Shown here: piece after piece, positions 10,452 to 19,990 of the stretch | Numbering within the stretch: position 1 is the stretch's first letter | How the letters are laid out: each line of letters starts with the position of its first letter | DNA from: Gammaproteobacteria bacterium | GTDB lineage: Bacteria; Pseudomonadota; Gammaproteobacteria; Xanthomonadales; Wenzhouxiangellaceae | Direction of reading: 5' to 3' | Assembly: GCA_003565625.1 (NCBI GenBank) | Contig: PXBD01000059.1 | Coordinates: 1-64,000 of the forward strand | Length of the DNA stretch: 64,000 bases | Position numbers and translations under genes: made by a program | The notes under the pieces: generated by a model | Told to the model about the DNA's origin: nothing | Databases searched by the model: none | What the model saw: only the letters and a program-made list of their open reading frames with translations

Positions 10452-12404
10452 ATGATCCCAACCCGCTCGAAACTTTTTCCCGTTGCGCTGACCGGGCTGG
10501 TGCTCGGCCTCTGGTGTACCGGCCCTGTGGCCGCCGATTCTGAGCCCGAGCGCGTCCAGCAAGGCAATCTGGTGATGGAAAACATCCCCGAGATTCCTGC
10601 CGAGGTGCGCCAGCGCCTGCGCCAGTACCAGAACGTTCGCTCGGCTTCGTTTTCGGACTTTGCCCCCGACGGCGGCATCTACATCCTCACGCGCTTCGGC
10701 GAGACCAACCAGATCCACCACGTGGCCCGGCCCATGGGCCAGCGGCGCCAGATCACTTTCTATGATGAGCGCACCAGCGGGGCCAGCGTACGGCCCGATG
10801 GCTCGGGTCAATTCATGTTCGCCCGCGACGTCGGCGGTGATGAGTTCTTCCAGGGCTTTCTGTTCGATCCGGCGACCGCGCGCAGCATCCAGTTCACCGA
10901 AAGCGGCACGCGCAACTTGAGTCCGAGCTGGTCGCCCGACGGCGCGAAGGTCGCCTGGGCTTCGACCACCTGGGAGGAACCGAACCACAAGATCTGGGTC
11001 GCCGACCCGGCCGACCCCGGCTCGCGCCGTCTGCTTGTGCAGGCCGAGGGCACGACGGTTCCTGCCGAGTGGTCCCCCGACGGTAGCCGACTGCTGCTGA
11101 CGCGCTACATTTCCATCAACGAGGCGCGCCTGTTCCTGCTTAAGCTCGACAGCGGCGAGATGGTGCAGATCAACCCGGATCAGCAGGTCGCCTATGGTGC
11201 GGCCCGCTTCTCGGCCGATGGCGACAAGCTGTTCGTGGTCACCGATGCCGGCGCCGAGTTCCGTCGCATCAAGACCATCGACCTGGACAGCGGCGCCATT
11301 GAACTGGTCAGCGAACATCCCTGGGACGTCCAGGCCATGGACCTGTCGCCCGACGGCCGCCTGCTGGCCTACACCATCAATGCCGGCGGCATCGCCGAGC
11401 TGCATTTCCTGAACCTGGAGACCGGCGAGCGGCCCGAAGCGCCGCAGTTGCCCACCGGGTTGATCGGTGGCTTGCGCTTCAGCCCGGACGGCGAGCGCCT
11501 GGCCTTCAGCCACAGCTACGCCGGCTCGCCGGGAGACGCCTGGGTGCTGGAACTGGACAGCGGCGAGCTGGTGCGCTGGACCGAGTCCGAGGTCGGCGGC
11601 CTGGATACTTCGCGCTTTCAGCCGCCCGAACTGATCCGCTTCGAGAGTTTCGACGGACTGGAAATACCAGCCTTCATCCATCGGCCGGACGGCGAGGGCC
11701 CGCACCCGGTGATCGTCTCCATCCACGGCGGCCCCGAGTCCCAGGCCCGACCGGGCTTCAGCTCCACCTTCATGTACTGGGTCCACGAACTCGGCGCTGC
11801 CGTTGCCGTACCCAACGTGCGCGGGTCCCGCGGCTACGGCAACGAGTTCGTAAATCTCGACAACGTGTTCCTGCGCGAGAACTCCGTGTTCGATATCGGC
11901 GCACTGCTCGACTGGATTGCCGAGCAGCCTGACCTCGACGAGGATCGGGTCGTGGTCTTTGGGGGATCCTACGGTGGCTACATGGTGCTGGCCAGCCTGG
12001 TGCATTACTCCGACCGCCTGGCCGGCGGGATCAACATCGTCGGCATTTCCAACTTCGTCACCTTCCTGGAAAACACCGCCGGCTACCGGCGCGACCTGCG
12101 CCGGGCCGAATACGGCGACGAGCGCGATCCGGAGGTGCGCGAGTTCCTGGAGTCCATTTCGCCGACGAACAACGCCGAGCGCATCACCGCCCCGCTGTTC
12201 ATCATCCAGGGCGCCAACGACCCGCGCGTGCCGGCCTCTGAAGCCGAGCAGATTCTGGAAGCCGTACGCAACGCCGGCGGCGATCCCTGGTACCTGCTCG
12301 CCCTCGACGAAGGCCACGGTTTCTCCCGCCAGTCCAACCGCGACTTCCAGCGCGAAGCCGAAACCCTGTTCCTCCGGGAGGTGCTCGCCCTGGGCGATGA
12401 CTGA
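10452..12404 (+). CDS. Secreted S9 family serine peptidase (prolyl oligopeptidase type)
   Basis: The 650-residue protein starts with a signal peptide (hydrophobic LFPVALTGLVLGLWC, likely cleaved near VAAD). TolB-like beta-propeller repeats follow (SPSWSPDGAKVAW, FSPDGERLAF), then a C-terminal alpha/beta hydrolase with the Ser in FGGSYGGYMV, Asp in QGANDPRVP and His in DEGHGFSRQ. Such enzymes cut short peptides in the periplasm. I chose the ATG at 10452 because the signal peptide begins there. The stop is 2 bp before the next start, suggesting co-transcription with aidB. Confidence 0.9.
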   Translation: MIPTRSKLFPVALTGLVLGLWCTGPVAADSEPERVQQGNLVMENIPEIPAEVRQRLRQYQNVRSASFSDFAPDGGIYILTRFGETNQIHHVARPMGQRRQITFYDERTSGASVRPDGSGQFMFARDVGGDEFFQGFLFDPATARSIQFTESGTRNLSPSWSPDGAKVAWASTTWEEPNHKIWVADPADPGSRRLLVQAEGTTVPAEWSPDGSRLLLTRYISINEARLFLLKLDSGEMVQINPDQQVAYGAARFSADGDKLFVVTDAGAEFRRIKTIDLDSGAIELVSEHPWDVQAMDLSPDGRLLAYTINAGGIAELHFLNLETGERPEAPQLPTGLIGGLRFSPDGERLAFSHSYAGSPGDAWVLELDSGELVRWTESEVGGLDTSRFQPPELIRFESFDGLEIPAFIHRPDGEGPHPVIVSIHGGPESQARPGFSSTFMYWVHELGAAVAVPNVRGSRGYGNEFVNLDNVFLRENSVFDIGALLDWIAEQPDLDEDRVVVFGGSYGGYMVLASLVHYSDRLAGGINIVGISNFVTFLENTAGYRRDLRRAEYGDERDPEVREFLESISPTNNAERITAPLFIIQGANDPRVPASEAEQILEAVRNAGGDPWYLLALDEGHGFSRQSNRDFQREAETLFLREVLALGDD

Positions 12405-12406
12405 CC

Positions 12407-14056
12407 ATGTTCGATGCCACCCACGAGGTGCTCAACCAGCCTGAGCCTCTGGACCAATACAACGCCTACCTGGGCGACACTGCGCTGCGCGCCGCGGTGC
12501 GGCGCGAAGGCGCGGCTGCCTTCGAGGATCGGCTGCAGGCCTACGGCTACATCGCCGGTCACGAAATCCTTGAGCTGGGCGTCCTGGCCAACCGGCACAA
12601 ACCGGAACTGCGCACCCACGACCGCTACGGGCATCGGGTCGATCAGGTCGAGTTCCACCCCAGCTACCACCGCTTGATGGAGCTGGGCATCAGCCACGGC
12701 CTGAGCACCCTGACCTGGAGCGGGCAGCCGGGCGCGCGGGTCGCTCGCTCGGCCCTGATGTATCTGCACAACCAGTTCGAAGCCGGCACCATGTGCCCGA
12801 TCACCATGACCCATGCAGCAATTCCATCGCTGCGCCTACAGCCCGAGGTGGCCGGGATCTGGGAAGCACGCTTACTGGCCGGCGCCTACGACCCGTCCTT
12901 CCGTCCCGCCGAAGCCAAAAACGGGGTCACGCTCGGCATGGCCATGACCGAAAAACAGGGCGGCTCGGATGTTCGGGCCAATACCACCATGGCCCGGCCG
13001 CTGGCAACATCCGGACCCGGCCAGGCCTACGAACTGATCGGCCACAAATGGTTCTGCTCAGCGCCCATGTCGGATGCTTTTCTGAGTCTTGCCCAGACAC
13101 CGGAGGGGCCGGGTTGTTTTCTGGTTCCGCGCTGGCGTCCCGACGGCAGCGTCAACCCGATCCGCATCCAGCGCCTGAAAGACAAGCTTGGCAACCATTC
13201 CAACGCGTCATCGGAAATCGAGTATCCCGGCACCTGGGCCCAGTTGATTGGCGAACCCGGCCGCGGTGTGGCCAGCATTATCCGCATGGTCGGCGAGACT
13301 CGGCTTGATTGTGTCATCGGCTCGGCTGCGCTGATGCGCCAGGCCGTCGCCCAGGCCATCCATCACTGTCACCAGCGCCTGGCGTTCGGCGCTTCACTGG
13401 ACCGGCAGCCGCTGATGATGAATGTGCTGGCCGACCTGGCAGTGGAATCCGAGGCCGCGATGCGGCTGGCGCTGCATCTGGCGGCCCGTTTCGAACAGGC
13501 CAGCGCCGGCGACGAGTTATCCGAACTGCTGGCCCGGATTGCCACGCCGGTGGCCAAGTACTGGGTCTGCAAGCGCGCCGTCGGCGTCATCAACGAGGCC
13601 CAGGAATGCATGGGCGGTGCCGGCTACGTCGAGGAATTCATTCTGCCGCGCCTCTACCGCGAGGCACCGGTCAACGCCATCTGGGAAGGCTCGGGCAATA
13701 TCCAGTGCCTGGACGTGCTGCGCGCCCTGGAGCGTGAACCGCGCTGCCTGGAAGCCCTCGTGGCCCTGATCGAGCCGCATGCGCGCTCCGAGCCCGGCCT
13801 GGCCTTGTGCCTCCAGCGCATCCAGGACGGCGTCGGCGACAGCGCCGGCCGGCCGGCTGGCGCGCGGCGCATCGTCGAGGACATCGCCGTGGCCCTGCAA
13901 GGCGCCCTGATGCTCGACAGCGACACGGACCAGGTCAGCGAGGCGTTCCGGGCCGGGCGCCTGCAGGCCGGGCCCACGAGCCTGTATGGCCAGCTGCCGA
14001 AAGGTCTGGACCTGGAAGCCCTGATCACCCGTGCCCACCCGGTCGCCGCAGCATGA
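12407..14056 (+). CDS. aidB: AidB-type acyl-CoA dehydrogenase-like flavoprotein
   Basis: The 549-residue protein matches AidB (E. coli ~541 aa) rather than shorter catabolic acyl-CoA dehydrogenases. It has CPITMTHAAIPSL, GMAMTEKQGGSDVRANT, and the C-terminal ECMGGAGYVEEFILPRLYRE followed by PVNAIWEGSGNIQCLDVLRA. E. coli AidB is a FAD-binding DNA-associated protein of the Ada alkylation response. No ada or alkB gene is nearby here. The stop overlaps the next start (ATGA), so expression is coupled to a transporter gene. Confidence 0.85.
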   Translation: MFDATHEVLNQPEPLDQYNAYLGDTALRAAVRREGAAAFEDRLQAYGYIAGHEILELGVLANRHKPELRTHDRYGHRVDQVEFHPSYHRLMELGISHGLSTLTWSGQPGARVARSALMYLHNQFEAGTMCPITMTHAAIPSLRLQPEVAGIWEARLLAGAYDPSFRPAEAKNGVTLGMAMTEKQGGSDVRANTTMARPLATSGPGQAYELIGHKWFCSAPMSDAFLSLAQTPEGPGCFLVPRWRPDGSVNPIRIQRLKDKLGNHSNASSEIEYPGTWAQLIGEPGRGVASIIRMVGETRLDCVIGSAALMRQAVAQAIHHCHQRLAFGASLDRQPLMMNVLADLAVESEAAMRLALHLAARFEQASAGDELSELLARIATPVAKYWVCKRAVGVINEAQECMGGAGYVEEFILPRLYREAPVNAIWEGSGNIQCLDVLRALEREPRCLEALVALIEPHARSEPGLALCLQRIQDGVGDSAGRPAGARRIVEDIAVALQGALMLDSDTDQVSEAFRAGRLQAGPTSLYGQLPKGLDLEALITRAHPVAAA

Positions 14057-15528
14057 GCAGCGGACCGGCGCCGCGACGAACGCCGGATACGCTGGTCATC
14101 CTGTTCTGGGTCGCGCTGGCCCTGGTGGTTCTGAGCTTTGTCGTACCGGCCGGCAGCTTCGACGTCCAGACCGATGCCGACGGCAACCTGCAGCCGGTCG
14201 AGCTCTCCAGCTTCCACGTGAGCACCGACGGGGCCCCGGGCACGCCGCTGTTTCGCGCTGACCCCGACGCCGTCGGCTTTCTCAACGCCCCGTTCGAGGG
14301 GCTGACCTCGGGCTCGCGCATGAGTTCGGCCATTGGCATCATGGCCTTTCTGCTGGTGGTCGGGGGCGCCTTCGGCATCATCATGAAGACCGGTTGCATC
14401 GACCGCGGCGTGCGCGCGCTCATCCAGCGCAGCGAGCGCGAGCCCATTGTTGTCCTGCCGCTGCTGTTTTTCCTGTTTTCGCTCGGCGGAGCGATTTTCG
14501 GCATGAGCGAGGAAACCATCGCCTTTGTCATCTTGCTCGCCCCCATCATCGTGCGCCTGGGCTACGACGGGATTACCGCGGTGCTGGTTACCTTTGTCGC
14601 CTCGCGGGTCGGGTTCGCCGCGAGCTGGATGAATCCCTTCAACGTGGCCATCGCCCAGGGCATTGCCGATGTGCCGATCCTGAGCGGCGCGCCGTTGCGC
14701 ATGATCATGTGGGCGGTTTTCACCGTTGTGGGCATTACCATCACCTTGTGGTGGGCGCGCAAGGTCTATCGTTCGCCGGAGGCCTCCCCGGTCCATGAGA
14801 CCGACGAGCATTTCCGCACCATGGGGGTGACCAGCGCGGCACAGGTTCGGTTTTCGGCCCGCGACGCGCTCGCCCTGGGACTGATCGTGACCGGCGTGGG
14901 CTGGGTCATCTGGGGGGTGATGGCTCGCCAGTACTTCATCCCCGAAATCGCGGCCCAGTTCTTTACCCTCGGCCTGGTCATCGGGCTGCTCTACCTGCTG
15001 CCCGGACCGAACCGCCTGCCGGCCAATGACCAGGCCCGGGCTTTCCGGGAGGGCGCGGCCGGGCTGGTGCCGGCCGTGCTGGTGGTCGGGCTGGCCAGCG
15101 GCCTGGTGCTGCTGCTGGGCGGCACCAATCCGGCCGAGGCATCGGTGATGAACAGCATCCTGTTCGCGCTGGCCTCGCTGCTGACCCATCTGCCCGAAAT
15201 GGTCTCGGCCTGGCTGATGTTTTTTGTTCAGGCGGTGCTCAATTTCCTGGTGCCTTCCGGCTCCGGTCAGGCCGCCCTGACCATGCCGCTGATGGCCCCG
15301 CTGGGCGACCTAGTCGGAATTCAGCGCCAGGTCACGGTGTTGTGCTTTCAGCTCGGCGACAGCCTGACCAACCTGATCATCCCGACCTCGGCCACGCTGA
15401 TGGGCGTGCTCGGTGCTGCGCGCATCGACTGGGCCGTCTGGGCGCGCTGGATACTGCCCGTGCTTGCCCTTTACGCGACGCTGGCCCTGCTGTTTATCGG
15501 CATCGCCGTGGCCATTGGCTATTCCTGA
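14053..15528 (+). CDS. yfcC: YfcC family inner-membrane transporter
   Basis: The 491-residue polytopic protein belongs to the YfcC/DcuC-like group (COG1288). Visible blocks are LSFVVPAGSFDV near the N-terminus, GGAIFGMSEETIAFVILLAP, SRVGFAASWMNPFNVAIAQG and the C-terminal FLVPSGSGQAALTMPLMAPL. Family members are predicted to carry basic amino acids or dicarboxylates; the substrate cannot be assigned. The ATG at 14053 overlaps the aidB stop by 4 bp. Its 3' end overlaps the convergent broken GGDEF gene by 10 bp. Confidence 0.85.
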   Translation: MSSGPAPRRTPDTLVILFWVALALVVLSFVVPAGSFDVQTDADGNLQPVELSSFHVSTDGAPGTPLFRADPDAVGFLNAPFEGLTSGSRMSSAIGIMAFLLVVGGAFGIIMKTGCIDRGVRALIQRSEREPIVVLPLLFFLFSLGGAIFGMSEETIAFVILLAPIIVRLGYDGITAVLVTFVASRVGFAASWMNPFNVAIAQGIADVPILSGAPLRMIMWAVFTVVGITITLWWARKVYRSPEASPVHETDEHFRTMGVTSAAQVRFSARDALALGLIVTGVGWVIWGVMARQYFIPEIAAQFFTLGLVIGLLYLLPGPNRLPANDQARAFREGAAGLVPAVLVVGLASGLVLLLGGTNPAEASVMNSILFALASLLTHLPEMVSAWLMFFVQAVLNFLVPSGSGQAALTMPLMAPLGDLVGIQRQVTVLCFQLGDSLTNLIIPTSATLMGVLGAARIDWAVWARWILPVLALYATLALLFIGIAVAIGYS

Positions 15529-16114
15529 CCGCGTCGGCGCACTTTTCGGGCATACATTCTTTCATCGGCGACGGCCATCAACTCCGATTCCCGGACACCG
15601 TCGTCCGGGAAGATGGCAACACCCACCGAGGCATCCAGCCGGATCGGCTCGCGGAAATCGACAATCGGTTCCCTGATCGCGCCCAGCATTGGCTCGATGC
15701 GCGCCAGGACTTCATCGATGTCGCCCGCCTGTTTCAGCACAGCGACAAACTCATCTCCACCGACGCGGCACAGGAAATCGTTCTTGGCCAGGGCCTGGCG
15801 CATGCGCCAGGCAACCTGGCTCAGGACTTCATCGCCGGTCCGATGCCCCATTCGGTCGTTGACCGCCTTGAATCCGTCCAGATCGATATAGACCAGACCA
15901 ACGCATTCACACCAACCCCAACCGCACCCAACTGCCATGCACCGCCCGGAACCGGGATGGTCAGGCGAATCTGATCGTCCTCAAAGAGGCGCTGATTTTC
16001 GATTCGGTATAGAAGCTCGGTAAAAAAACCGAGCACGAGCAACAGCCCCAACCCGACCGCCCAGGATGACCAGTGGAGACGTGCACCGGGCGAATGCTTG
16101 CAATCCCCTTTCAT
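15519..16114 (-). pseudogene. Broken membrane diguanylate cyclase (GGDEF) gene
   Basis: The 5' part, from an ATG at 16114, encodes a membrane anchor (GLGLLLVLGFFTELLYRIENQ) and the start of a CHASE-like sensor (IRLTIPVPGGAWQLGAVG). The frame then breaks near 15915-15935, and a second frame gives the rest of a GGDEF domain, from VYIDLDGFKAVNDRMGHRTGDE through CRVGGDEFVAVL to the C-terminus. The end of the sensor, the second membrane helix and the LTGLPNR-type start of GGDEF are missing, so a deletion plus frameshift is likely. The GGDEF motif itself is intact. A short active fragment cannot be excluded. Confidence 0.7.
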
Positions 16115-16175
16115 CCCCGTATGGTACCCGAGCGTAGAATGGCCGGCGAACTCATCCATCCGGCGCCTCCCAGCA

Positions 16176-17078
16176 ATGAATATCCGGGCCATGCAGTACC
16201 TGGTCACTCTGGCCGATCTACGCCATTTCAGCAAGGCCGCCGAGCGCTGTTTTGTCAGCCAGCCCACCCTGAGCACGCAGATTCGCAAGCTGGAGGAAGA
16301 ACTGGACGTCCAGCTGGTCGAGCGCACCCCGCGCAAGGTCATGCTCACACGCGTCGGCGAGCAGGTGGTCGAGCGCTGCCGGCGCATTCTCGATGAAGTC
16401 GAGGCCATGCGCAGCCTGGCCCGGCAAGCCTGCGATCCCGAAAGCGGCCTGCTCCGGCTGGGGATTTTCCCGACCCTGGCGCCCTACCTGCTGCCTCATG
16501 TAATCCCGACTATCCGGCGGCGCTTTCCGCGCCTGACGCTGCGCCTGTTCGAGGAAAAAACCGAGCATATTCTTGACATGCTGGCCCAAGGGCAGCTCGA
16601 CGCCGGCATCCTGGCCCTGCCGGTCGGCACCGAGCGCCTGGTCACGCGCACCCTGTTCGAGGAGCCGTTCGTGGTGGCAATGCCGGAAGGACACCCCTTG
16701 AGTCGGCTCCAGACGCTAACCCTGGCCGACCTGGAGAATCAGGAGTTGCTGCTGCTCGAAGACGGTCACTGCCTGCGCGAGCATGCCCTGGAAGTCTGCC
16801 AGATGACCGGCGCGCATGAAAACCTGGATTTTCACGCCACCAGCATGGAAACCCTGCGGCAAATGGTGGCAGCCAACACCGGCATCACGCTGATGCCGAC
16901 GCTGTCGGTGAAACCACCGGTCGCGCCCACCGAAAACCTCGTCACGCGAACGTTTTCGGGCCATCCGCCGCGCCGCACCATCGCCATGGTCTGGCGCAAA
17001 AGCTCGGCAATGAACCCGTTTCTTGAGCAAACCGCCGACATCTTCTCCGCGATTGACCCGGCCCTGCTCCAGCCCTGA
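16176..17078 (+). CDS. oxyR: Hydrogen peroxide-sensing LysR-type regulator OxyR
   Basis: The 300-residue LysR-family protein has an N-terminal helix-turn-helix (FSKAAERCFVSQPTLSTQIRKLE) and a C-terminal sensor domain. In the OxyR-diagnostic loop LLLLEDGHCLREHALEVC the two cysteines fall at residues 199 and 208, the same numbers as the redox pair of E. coli OxyR. It should activate peroxide defence genes when the disulfide forms. The start is the ATG at 16176, giving MNIRAMQYL, the usual OxyR start. It is divergent from the broken GGDEF gene. Confidence 0.95.
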   Translation: MNIRAMQYLVTLADLRHFSKAAERCFVSQPTLSTQIRKLEEELDVQLVERTPRKVMLTRVGEQVVERCRRILDEVEAMRSLARQACDPESGLLRLGIFPTLAPYLLPHVIPTIRRRFPRLTLRLFEEKTEHILDMLAQGQLDAGILALPVGTERLVTRTLFEEPFVVAMPEGHPLSRLQTLTLADLENQELLLLEDGHCLREHALEVCQMTGAHENLDFHATSMETLRQMVAANTGITLMPTLSVKPPVAPTENLVTRTFSGHPPRRTIAMVWRKSSAMNPFLEQTADIFSAIDPALLQP

Positions 17079-17087
17079 GAGCGGGTT

Positions 17088-18137
17088 TCAGCTGTCCTGC
17101 GCGACCAGCAGGTCCTCCAGGCGACGGGTCATCAAACCGAACTTGCGCTCGGGCAGGGCGAACTGCCACGACGAAAGACGCGCATCGACCGCTGCGGCGT
17201 CGGCCAGCAGACGCTGTTCGTCGGCCCCTGCCGTAACTTCGACATCGCCAATGTCGCGCACTGCGCTCGGTTCGGCAGTAACCGAAAAATGGGCCCAGTT
17301 ACCCTCCTCGTCAGCAAACAGGTTGACCACGAAATTCAACCCGTCGCGGGTGACATACAGAGCGCGCACGGCATCGGCAGGAGTTTCGGAGTGCGGCCGC
17401 ACCCGCTCGAAGCGGATATTGGCCAGGCCATTGGTGACCGGCTGGATTTCCCAGCGCGGCGCCGCCTCGCGGCCTTCGGGCAGGTCCAGCAATACCCACT
17501 GCTCGCCTTGTTCATCGGCCGGTCGCAGACGCACGCGGTCACCGTCCGGATGAAGAATGGTCACCTCCGCCAGCTCGATCGCTGGAATATCCATGACGCT
17601 GCGCTCAGCCCAGTCCATGTGGTCTTCGGGCAAATCCAGGGGCTGGTCAGTCAACCAGGTCTGGGCTGTGCCAGACAGGCGCGCATAGCGCCCACCGGTG
17701 GTCTGGTCACGATCTCCCAGGATTACTCCCGGCAGGTCGCGACCGGGAAAACTCACCAGCTGGCCGCGGGCATCAGGGTCTTCGATGTCGCTCAGCCCGA
17801 GCCGCGGGTACCACTCGGCCAGGGCCGTGCGCGGCTCGGCACGGGATGCAGCCGCCAGCGCGCGCAGCAAGTCATGCACCCGCCGGAAATCGGCCTCGTA
17901 GCCATGCAGATCCTCGACCCGCCAGCGCTCGCGGTCGCGGCGCAGCCGGACTGCCGTCACACCGCCTGCAGAATGGATATCGATCGCGTCGATCTCGTTG
18001 ACCAACCCGTGCAGCCCCGGGATCAAGGGCTCCCCGTCCAACAGCTCAGGCTGTGAGCGCTGTCCGGTAAAAACCAGCGCCAGGACCATCAGCGCCAGCG
18101 CGGTCAGGCCGAGAACGAAAATGCCGCGCTGGGTCAT
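17088..18137 (-). CDS. DUF4340 domain protein, last gene of Gld-type ABC operon
   Basis: The 349-residue protein has one N-terminal membrane helix (GIFVLGLTALALMVLALVF) and a long extracytoplasmic part typical of DUF4340, with FPGRDLPGVILGDRD and GGRYARLSGTAQTWLTDQPLD. DUF4340 proteins are commonly encoded beside GldG-type ABC transporter subunits. It overlaps the upstream gldG-like gene by 4 bp (ATGA), so it is the last cistron of a four-gene operon. Biochemical role unknown. Confidence 0.82.
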   Translation of the reverse strand: MTQRGIFVLGLTALALMVLALVFTGQRSQPELLDGEPLIPGLHGLVNEIDAIDIHSAGGVTAVRLRRDRERWRVEDLHGYEADFRRVHDLLRALAAASRAEPRTALAEWYPRLGLSDIEDPDARGQLVSFPGRDLPGVILGDRDQTTGGRYARLSGTAQTWLTDQPLDLPEDHMDWAERSVMDIPAIELAEVTILHPDGDRVRLRPADEQGEQWVLLDLPEGREAAPRWEIQPVTNGLANIRFERVRPHSETPADAVRALYVTRDGLNFVVNLFADEEGNWAHFSVTAEPSAVRDIGDVEVTAGADEQRLLADAAAVDARLSSWQFALPERKFGLMTRRLEDLLVAQDS

Positions 18138-19990
18138 GCTGCCCCTCCATCCATCCGCGACCGGAACGCGCGCCGTCGTCGCCAGGCCATGTAGAGCGCA
18201 AACGCGGTCAGCAGCAGCGGCATGAGCACGATGTTGAAGATCTTGATGCGCGTACCCAGGGCTTCTATATCACGATCCAGATCGCGGCGCACCTGGCGCA
18301 GCTGCTGGCGGATTTCCAGCCTGCGGGCAATGAAGCGGTCGATTTCGGCCTCCTGCTCGGCGGTCAGCACGCTCAGGTCGGCGTCGGGACGCGCCTGCTG
18401 CAGTTCGTTGATCCTGCGTTCAGCCTCGGCCAGCTCCGCCTCCAGGCGCTGCTCGGTGGCGCGCAGGCTTTGCTCGGCCGAGCGCCGCAGCTCGTCGACC
18501 AGATCGAACGGCCGGCGCGAGGTGGCCCGACTGCGGATACTGATCAGGTCGGCATTGCCGAGCAGATTGTCGATGGCGTTGATGACGAAATCGGCGTTGT
18601 TGGCAAAGGGCTCGAGCAGGGTTGTGCCAAAAAAGCGCTGGCGCTGGACCCAGTACCGGTCGGCCAGGAAGTCGGCGTCAGCCACCAGTATGGCGTCGAT
18701 GCGGCCGCGCATCGGCGTGGTTCCATCGGCCGGGCCCAGCACGGCGTCGACCTCGCCACTGATCCGTCCGGCCAGAACATAGCGCTCGCCGGTCGGACCG
18801 AACTCGTCGGCCAGCGCGGCCGGGTCGTCAAGAAAACGCAGCCGATCGGTCGGCAGCGGCCCGGCATTGCGGCTGCTGGTCAGCAGGGGCTCGAGATCGA
18901 GCCGGCTGTCCTCGGTCAATTCGAACCAGCCGACCGAGGCCATATTGACCGCCTCCAGCTCGCCGGTGACGACGTCATCGGCATTCATGCTCGCACGATT
19001 CAGACCCAGAATTCCGGGATGGCGAACCGGCGGCTGCCCCTGCTGCAGATTGACCTGCAGCGCCAGGCCAAGGTCGGCAAGAAAGTCTTCAGTCGAAAAA
19101 TCAATCCCCCAGGCCGACAGCAGCGGCTCCAGGGTGGAGTGCACGTCAGCGGTCTGTGGACCAGAGGGATCATTCGGATCAGGCCCGGGGTGGGTTTCGG
19201 CAAACGGGTCGAGAAAGGCCAGCAGGCGGCCGCCGGAGAGCAGGAATTGTTCGACCGCAGCCAGCAGCCGCTCGCCCATTTCGCGCGGGTGAATGAGCAC
19301 CAGCACATCGATATTTTCGGGCAGGGTCTCGGCGCCCGGGTCAATGGTCTCGAGATCGAACAAATCGTCGATCTCTTCGTAAACCGCCCAGGGCTCGGAC
19401 GGCCGGCCGGTGCGAAAATCCATCTCGCCGGTCAGCGGCAGACCGCTGAGCAGCCCCACGCGCGGGCGCTCGGGCTGGATGAGGATGTAAATCATCCGGG
19501 CCAGTTCGTACTCCAGAAAGGCTTCGCGCGCCGGCGAAATGAACGGCAGCACCTCGCGCCCGTCAACCCGGTTGGTCCCGGCAATCCCGAGATACAGCGT
19601 TTCCTGGCCGGGCCCGACCGGCACTCCCTCCAGGCCCAGCAGGGCGGCGCGGTCTTCCTGCTCGCTGAACGGCCGCGGATCGATGCGGCGGATCTCCAGG
19701 CCGCCATCGGCGCGCTGGGCCATTTCATCCAGCAACTCCTGAACTCGCCGGGAAAAGTTGCGCACCATGGGCAGGTCGCGGCTGGCTTCTTCGCTGAAGT
19801 AGAACTCCAGGGTGATGGGCTCGTCGATCGCCTTGAGCAGGTTGATCGTGCCGGGGCTCAGGGTGTAGAGACGGTTTTCGGTCAGATCCAGCCGCGCCCC
19901 GGTCAGATAGGCGCCCGAAAGCATGGTCAGGGCCAGGAACACAACGCCGAGCAGAATCAGGGCGGTAGAGGAATACCAGTGCTTCATCAT
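18134..19990 (-). CDS. GldG-family ABC transporter substrate-binding/auxiliary protein
   Basis: The 618-residue protein has an N-terminal membrane helix (ALILLGVVFLALTMLSG), then LDLTENRLYTLSPGTINLL, the signature start of the GldG/ABC_transp_aux family, a long periplasmic region, a coiled coil (ERRINELQQARPD and flanks) and a C-terminal helix (IVLMPLLLTAFALYMAW) with a basic end. I chose the ATG pair at 19990, which overlaps the permease stop; longer reading upstream is out of frame with the permease and not coding. Homologues in Bacteroidetes gliding belong to the GldAFG complex; in proteobacteria the substrate is unknown. Confidence 0.87.
   Translation of the reverse strand: MMKHWYSSTALILLGVVFLALTMLSGAYLTGARLDLTENRLYTLSPGTINLLKAIDEPITLEFYFSEEASRDLPMVRNFSRRVQELLDEMAQRADGGLEIRRIDPRPFSEQEDRAALLGLEGVPVGPGQETLYLGIAGTNRVDGREVLPFISPAREAFLEYELARMIYILIQPERPRVGLLSGLPLTGEMDFRTGRPSEPWAVYEEIDDLFDLETIDPGAETLPENIDVLVLIHPREMGERLLAAVEQFLLSGGRLLAFLDPFAETHPGPDPNDPSGPQTADVHSTLEPLLSAWGIDFSTEDFLADLGLALQVNLQQGQPPVRHPGILGLNRASMNADDVVTGELEAVNMASVGWFELTEDSRLDLEPLLTSSRNAGPLPTDRLRFLDDPAALADEFGPTGERYVLAGRISGEVDAVLGPADGTTPMRGRIDAILVADADFLADRYWVQRQRFFGTTLLEPFANNADFVINAIDNLLGNADLISIRSRATSRRPFDLVDELRRSAEQSLRATEQRLEAELAEAERRINELQQARPDADLSVLTAEQEAEIDRFIARRLEIRQQLRQVRRDLDRDIEALGTRIKIFNIVLMPLLLTAFALYMAWRRRRAFRSRMDGGAA

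Noticed and set aside
10290-12317. Long open frame (675 codons) opposite the S9 peptidase gene
   Set aside because: Antisense to a well-supported enzyme and without recognisable motifs.
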